Origin: Streptomyces hygroscopicus subsp. hygroscopicus
GTDB taxonomy: Bacteria; Actinomycetota; Actinomycetes; Streptomycetales; Streptomycetaceae
Direction: 5' to 3'
Assembly: GCF_030269125.1 (NCBI RefSeq)
Contig: NZ_BSSM01000007.1
Span: 186,001-250,000 of the forward strand
Length of the DNA stretch: 64,000 bases
The notes beneath the pieces are model-generated. The model ran no database searches, was not told the origin of the DNA, and was given only the letters and a program-made list of their open reading frames with translations. This document shows positions 60,066 to 64,000 of this stretch, one piece after another (position 1 is the stretch's first letter; each line of letters begins with the position of its first letter). A program made the translations under genes and the position numbers.

Positions 60066-61057
60066 ACGCCGCGCCCGCCTACACCGTCGTCGTCCCGACG
60101 ATCGGCCGCCCCTGCCTCGCCGAGTGCCTGCGCGCCCTCGCGGAGGCCGAGGGACACGTCCCGCACGAGGTGATCGTCGTGGACGACCGGCCCGGGACCG
60201 AGGGCGTACTGCCGCTCACCGCCGCCGGGCCGCTGCTCGACCGGGTACGGATCCTGCGCACCGGCGGCAAGGGCCCGGCCGCCGCCCGCAACGCCGGCTG
60301 GCGCACCGTCGAGACCCCCTGGACCGTCTTCCTCGACGACGACGTCCAGGTGCTGCCCGACTGGTCCCGGCACCTCGCCGAGGACCTGCGGCAGGCGGGC
60401 GAGGGCATCGGCGGCGTCCAGGGACAGTTGCGGGTCCCGCTGCCCCCCGACCGCCGGCCCACCGACTGGGAACGCACCACCAAGGGACTGGAGAACGCGG
60501 CCTGGGCCACCGCCGACATGGCCTACCGCACCGCCGCGCTCACCCGCGTCGGCGGTTTCGACGAACGCTTCCCGCGCGCCTTCCGCGAGGACGCCGACCT
60601 CGCCCTGCGCGTCCGGCGGGCGGGCTGGTTCCTCGTCCGCGGCCGGCGCGTCACCCGGCACCCGGTCCGCCCGGCCCACTGGTGGGCCTCGCTGCCCGCG
60701 CAGCGCGGCAACGCCGACGACGTGCTGATGAACCGGCTGCACGGCCCCGACTGGTGGGCCCGCGCCCAGGCTCCCCGGGGCCGGCTGCCCCGCCACCTCC
60801 TGGTCACCGGCGCCGCGCTCGCCGGGGCGGGCTGCGCCCTGGCCGGCCGCAACCGGGCCGCCGCCGTGTGCGCCGGGCTGTGGACGCTGGGCACCACCGA
60901 GTTCGCGCTCGCCCGCATCCTGCCCGGACCCCGCACCGCCCGCGAGATCGCCGGCATGCTCGCCACCAGCGCGCTCATCCCGCCGCTCGCGGTACGGCAC
61001 TGGCTGCGCGGCATCGTCCGCCACCGGCATGCCCGACCGCTGGGAGGCGCCGGATGA
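60062..61057 (+). CDS. Family 2 glycosyltransferase with C-terminal helices
   Basis: The 331-residue GT-A enzyme has AYTVVVPTIGRPCLAECLRA, VIVVDDRPG, the DXD-like LDDDVQVLPDW, and the acceptor-site FREDADLALRVRRAGW (ED motif). Two C-terminal hydrophobic stretches (HLLVTGAALAGAGCALAGR; TAREIAGMLATSALIPPLAV) may anchor it to the membrane. Its ATG overlaps the carbamoyltransferase stop. It probably extends a lipid- or protein-linked sugar chain. Confidence 0.92.
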   Translation: MNAAPAYTVVVPTIGRPCLAECLRALAEAEGHVPHEVIVVDDRPGTEGVLPLTAAGPLLDRVRILRTGGKGPAAARNAGWRTVETPWTVFLDDDVQVLPDWSRHLAEDLRQAGEGIGGVQGQLRVPLPPDRRPTDWERTTKGLENAAWATADMAYRTAALTRVGGFDERFPRAFREDADLALRVRRAGWFLVRGRRVTRHPVRPAHWWASLPAQRGNADDVLMNRLHGPDWWARAQAPRGRLPRHLLVTGAALAGAGCALAGRNRAAAVCAGLWTLGTTEFALARILPGPRTAREIAGMLATSALIPPLAVRHWLRGIVRHRHARPLGGAG

Positions 61058-61212
61058 CCCGCCGCGCCCGCGTCCCCGGCCGTGACGGCGCCACCGCGTC
61101 GTGCCGCCCCGACGGCGCCTTCGTGCCGTACGACGGCGGCCCCGGCGCGCTGCGGCACCGGCCCCGCGGAGCCGATCACCGGCCGGCCCGGAGCAGGGGA
61201 GGTGCCGGATGA
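61054..61212 (+). CDS. 52-residue small protein coupled to both neighbours
   Basis: A frame from ATG 61054, which overlaps the GT2 stop, ends at 61212, overlapping the start of the phosphatase gene (ATGA on both sides). The sequence MTRRARVPGRDGATASCRPDG... is Arg/Gly/Pro-rich with one Cys and no membrane segment. Double translational coupling argues that it is translated, but it may only carry ribosomes from one gene to the next. No function is recognised. Confidence 0.5.
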   Translation: MTRRARVPGRDGATASCRPDGAFVPYDGGPGALRHRPRGADHRPARSRGGAG

Positions 61213-61751
61213 CCACCGTCCGCGCCGTCCTCTTCGACCGCGACGGCACCCTCGTCGCGGACGTGCCGTACAACGGTGATCCCGACCGGGTCCGGCTGCT
61301 GCCCGGGGCGGCCGAGGCGGTCGCCCTCGTCCGCGCCGCCGGGCTGCCGACCGCCGTGGTCAGCAACCAGTCCGGCATCGGCCGCGGGCTGCTCACCGCC
61401 GAGGACGTGGACCGGGTCGACAGGCGCGCCGACGAGCTGCTGGGCGGTCTCGACGCCTGGCTGTACTGCCCGCACACCCCGGAGGCCGGCTGCCCCTGCC
61501 GCAAGCCCCGGCCCGGCCTGGTCCTCGCCGCAGCCGAACGCCTCGGCGTCCCGCCCGCCGCGTGCCTGGTCGTCGGCGACATCGCCGCCGACGTCCGGGC
61601 CGCCGAGGCGGCGGGCGCGCGCGGCGTCCTCGTCCCCAACGACGCCACCGCGCCTGCCGAGGTGCGGCGCCACGCCTGGCGGAGCGCCCCCGACGTGCTC
61701 ACCGCCGTACGTGCCGCCGTCGACCCGTGCTCGGGAAGGTGGCCGAGGTGA
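61209..61751 (+). CDS. HAD phosphatase, GmhB-like (heptose bisphosphate phosphatase type)
   Basis: The 180-residue HAD-IIIA phosphatase has FDRDGTLVADVPYNGDPD (catalytic Asp pair), SNQSGIGRGLL, the GmhB zinc loop CPHTPEAGCPCRKPRPG and VGDIAADVRAAEAAG. GmhB removes the 7-phosphate of manno-heptose-1,7-bisphosphate (the C1 phosphate in the GDP-linked branch) on the route to an NDP-heptose. The zinc loop favours this over histidinol phosphatase. The ATG overlaps the upstream 52-codon frame and the stop overlaps the GT9 GTG. Confidence 0.9.
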   Translation: MTTVRAVLFDRDGTLVADVPYNGDPDRVRLLPGAAEAVALVRAAGLPTAVVSNQSGIGRGLLTAEDVDRVDRRADELLGGLDAWLYCPHTPEAGCPCRKPRPGLVLAAAERLGVPPAACLVVGDIAADVRAAEAAGARGVLVPNDATAPAEVRRHAWRSAPDVLTAVRAAVDPCSGRWPR

Positions 61752-62779
61752 GCGCACGTCCTTCCGAGGGCGCGAAGGCGCTCGTGGTACGGCTCGACAG
61801 CTTCGGCGACGTCCTGCTCGCGGGGCCCGCCGTCCGTGCCGTCGCCGCCCACCACCCCGTGACCATGCTGTGCGGCCCGCGCGGCGCCGACGCCGCCCGG
61901 ATGCTGCCCGGCGTCGAGGACGTCCTCGTCTGGGAGGCGCCCTGGGAAGGCTTCGCCCCGCCGCCCGTGGTCCCGGCGGACATCGCCGGCCTGGTCGAAC
62001 GGCTGCGGAAGGGGGCGTACGGCACCGCCCTGATCCTCACCTCCTTCCACCAGAGCCCGCTGCCCACCGCGCTGCTGCTGCGGCTCGCCGGGATCGGCCG
62101 CATCGGCGCCGACAGCGCCGACCACCCCGGCCGGCTGCTCGACGTCCGCCACCGCCGCCTGCCCGGCCGCCACGAGGCCGAGGCCGCCGTGGACACGGCC
62201 GCCGCCATGGGCTTCACGCCCTCGCCCGGCGACGACGGGCGGCTGCGCGTCCTGCCGCCCCCCGACACCAGCGCCCTGACCGGCAACGGCCCCTACGTCG
62301 TGCTGCACCCCGGTGCCAGCGCGCCCGCCCGCGCCTGGAGCCCGCACCGCTGTGCCGAGGCGGTGACGCTGCTCGCCGACGCGGGGCACCGCGTCGTCGT
62401 CACCGGCGGCCCGCGGGAGCGGGCGCTCACCGGGTACGTGAGCGGCACCGCGGCCGTGGACCTCGGCGGCCGCACCGGCCCGCGCACCCTCGCCGGGGTG
62501 CTGCGCATGGCCGACGTGGTGGTCAGCGCCAACACCGGTCCCGCCCACCTCGCCGCGGCCGTCGGCACCCCGGTCGTCTCCCTGTTCGCACCCGTGGTCC
62601 CCGCCGAACGCTGGGCCCCCTACGGCGTCCCCGCCATCCTGCTCGGCGACCAGTCGGCCCCCTGCGCGGACACCCGGGCCCTGGTCTGCCCGGTGCCCGG
62701 CCACCCCTGTCTGGACGAGGTCACCGGACAGGACGTGGTCCGCGCGGTGCACAAGCTCGTCCAGGAGGAACGGTCATGA
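61748..62779 (+). CDS. Family 9 (heptosyltransferase-type) glycosyltransferase
   Basis: The 343-residue GT-B enzyme has the GT9 N-terminus KALVVRLDSFGDVLLAGPAV, the donor-site VLHPGASAPARAWSPHRC and SANTGPAHLAAAVGTPVVSL with FAPVVPAERWAPYG. GT9 enzymes in Gram-negatives add ADP-heptose to LPS core. A heptosyltransferase-like protein in a Gram-positive operon with a GmhB-like phosphatase suggests a heptose-containing glycoconjugate. GTG 61748 overlaps the phosphatase stop (GTGA). Confidence 0.93.
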   Translation: MSARPSEGAKALVVRLDSFGDVLLAGPAVRAVAAHHPVTMLCGPRGADAARMLPGVEDVLVWEAPWEGFAPPPVVPADIAGLVERLRKGAYGTALILTSFHQSPLPTALLLRLAGIGRIGADSADHPGRLLDVRHRRLPGRHEAEAAVDTAAAMGFTPSPGDDGRLRVLPPPDTSALTGNGPYVVLHPGASAPARAWSPHRCAEAVTLLADAGHRVVVTGGPRERALTGYVSGTAAVDLGGRTGPRTLAGVLRMADVVVSANTGPAHLAAAVGTPVVSLFAPVVPAERWAPYGVPAILLGDQSAPCADTRALVCPVPGHPCLDEVTGQDVVRAVHKLVQEERS

Positions 62780-63738
62780 ACATCCTCGTCTGGCACGTGC
62801 ACGGATCGTGGCTCACCACCTTCGTGCAGGGCCCCCACACCTACCTGGTCCCGGTGACCGAGGACCGCGGTCCCGACGGCCTCGGCCGCGCCGTCACCTG
62901 GGACTGGCCGGCCTCCGTACGGGAGCGGACCCCCGGTCGACTCCGGGAGGACGAGATCGACCTGATGGTCCTGCAACGCCCGCACGAACCCGACCTCGCC
63001 CGGCGCTGGACCGGCCGCCGTCCCGGCCTCGACGTCCCCGCCGTGTACGTCGAGCACAACAGTCCCGACGCCGCCCCCGAGCGCCAGCTCCACCCGCTGG
63101 CCGGGCAGTCGGCGGTCCCCGTCGTGCACGTCACCCACTTCAACCGGCTGATGTGGGACAACGGCCGGGCCCCCACCGAGGTCGTCGAGCACGGCATCGT
63201 GGACCCCGGCCCGCAGTGGACCGGCACCGAGCGGCGCGCGGCCGTCGTCGTCAACGAGCCCCTGCGCAGGGGCCGTACGACCGGCACCGACCTGCTGCCC
63301 CGCTTCGCCCGGTGCGCCCCCCTGGACGTCTTCGGCATGCGCACCGAAGGACTGGCCGGCCACCTCGGCCTGCCCCCCGACCGCGTCCGCACCCGCGACC
63401 TGCCCCAGCGCGAACTCCACCGCGAGATGGCCCGGTGCCGGCTCTACCTGCACCCCGTGCGCTGGACCTCGCTCGGCCTGTCCCTGCTGGAGGCCATGTT
63501 CCTCGGCATGCCGGTGGTGGCCCTGGACACCACCGAGGTCCGCGAGGCCGTACCCGAGGGCGCCGGGGTGGTCTCCAACCGCCTCGACGTCCTGGAGGAC
63601 GCCGTGCGCGCCTTCCTCGCCGACCCCGGGCACGCGCGCCGCACCGGCGCCGCCGCACGGGCCGCGGCCCAGGCCCGCTACGGAGAGCGGCGCTTCCTGG
63701 ACGACTGGGAGCGCCTGATCAAGGAGGTCACCCGATGA
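62776..63738 (+). CDS. GT-B glycosyltransferase (GT4/GT1-like)
   Basis: The 320-residue protein begins MNILVWHVHGSWLTTFVQGP and has a C-terminal GT-B donor domain with MARCRLYLHPVRWTSLGLSL and LLEAMFLGMPVVALDTTEV, including the ESLG/E-x7-E-like segment. The N-terminal acceptor domain is short. ATG 62776 overlaps the GT9 stop. The substrate is not predictable from sequence; it should act on the same glycoconjugate. Confidence 0.9.
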   Translation: MNILVWHVHGSWLTTFVQGPHTYLVPVTEDRGPDGLGRAVTWDWPASVRERTPGRLREDEIDLMVLQRPHEPDLARRWTGRRPGLDVPAVYVEHNSPDAAPERQLHPLAGQSAVPVVHVTHFNRLMWDNGRAPTEVVEHGIVDPGPQWTGTERRAAVVVNEPLRRGRTTGTDLLPRFARCAPLDVFGMRTEGLAGHLGLPPDRVRTRDLPQRELHREMARCRLYLHPVRWTSLGLSLLEAMFLGMPVVALDTTEVREAVPEGAGVVSNRLDVLEDAVRAFLADPGHARRTGAAARAAAQARYGERRFLDDWERLIKEVTR

Positions 63739-64000
63739 GCCGTACCCCGCCCACGGCCGGGCGCGTCGCCATGGTCTCCGAGCACGCCAGCCCGCTGGCC
63801 GCGCTCGGCGGACCGGACGCGGGCGGCCAGAACGTCTACGTGGCCCAGCTGGCCCGGCAGCTCGCCGGAAAGGGCTACCGGGTAACGGTCTACACCCGGC
63901 GGGACTCGGCGGGCCTGCCGGACCGGGTGACCCTCATCGAGGGCGTACAGGTGGTGCACGTGCCCGCCGGACCGCCCGAACCCGTGCCCAAGGACGAACT
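63735..64000 (+). CDS. Family 4 glycosyltransferase, N-terminal part (runs off the right edge)
   Basis: ATG 63735 overlaps the stop of the preceding transferase (ATGA), with AAGGAGG 6-12 nt upstream. The first 88 residues, including VSEHASPLAALGGPDAGGQN, VYVAQLARQLAGKGYRVTVY and VHVPAGPPEP, match the start of MshA/sucrose-phosphate-synthase-type GT4 enzymes (the GG loop that contacts the donor phosphate). The rest is outside the window. Confidence 0.9.
   Translation, partial: MSRTPPTAGRVAMVSEHASPLAALGGPDAGGQNVYVAQLARQLAGKGYRVTVYTRRDSAGLPDRVTLIEGVQVVHVPAGPPEPVPKDE

Noticed and set aside
59042..62752. Very long open frame (1236 codons) on the minus strand across the sugar operon
   Set aside because: It is antisense to several genes with clear motifs, has no ribosome site or family similarity, and arises from the high GC content.
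57394..64000. Antibiotic (aminoglycoside or bleomycin-like) biosynthetic cluster
   Set aside because: Carbamoyltransferase plus heptose-type genes also occur in such clusters, but no NRPS/PKS, aminotransferase, resistance or pathway-specific regulator gene lies in the visible part.

Overview
The window is very GC-rich, has strongly G/C-biased third codon positions, uses many GTG starts and is packed with actinomycete families (LAL/LuxR regulators, SHOCT and DUF2795 proteins, GH75 chitosanase, Rv1733c-type protein, DUF3040, SseB). This points to a Streptomyces chromosome, or a close relative. I see no tRNA, rRNA, CRISPR array, phage or insertion sequence.

Layout. 1-1625: decayed minus-strand sequence (FUSC-type membrane protein and a secreted Ig-repeat protein). 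1702-3375: an ECF-like sigma factor fused to a zinc-binding HxxxCxxC motif, one membrane helix and an external CAP/SCP domain. 3900-4250: frameshifted MMPL transporter remnant. 4363-11926: stress-flavoured block (MsrA, large LAL regulator, K+ channel, SHOCT and DUF7144 membrane proteins, NAD kinase, DUF2795). 12058-16129: NCS1 permease, SseB-like protein, a pore-loop membrane protein, MarR and a glyoxalase-fold protein. 16412-21106: FtsX/LolD-type ABC exporter divergent from a NarL-type two-component system. 21394-23520: fluoride channel pair around a DUF190 gene, then UppP. 23637-28105: GntR regulator with asparaginase, aspartase and glutaminase, an amide/aspartate catabolic cluster. 28625-33574: two membrane glycosyltransferases, a D-Ala-D-Ala carboxypeptidase and a short second Rho factor with a long leader. 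33954-42172: small enzymes, a two-gene molybdoenzyme/flavoreductase system, MarR divergent from a PrmC-like methyltransferase with an attenuator-like leader. 42211-51775: SpoIIE phosphatase, secreted proteins, dienoyl-CoA reductase, PadR, FN3 lipoprotein and a GH75 chitosanase. 51783-53832: dhaKLM. 54040-55975: no intact gene. 55976-56933: DUF3040 and hemerythrin proteins. 57394-64000: a tightly coupled sugar operon (epimerase, carbamoyltransferase, four glycosyltransferases, GmhB-like phosphatase) that continues past the window.

The most notable items are the single-polypeptide sigma/anti-sigma-like/CAP fusion, the heptose-like carbamoylated glycoconjugate operon in a Gram-positive organism, the accessory Rho with its roughly 240-nt leader, the leader ahead of the PrmC-like gene in which ATA sits where a start codon is expected, and several repeat arrays and operator-like palindromes whose sequences can be compared across the window. 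All functions are inferred from sequence motifs read by eye; no database search was run.
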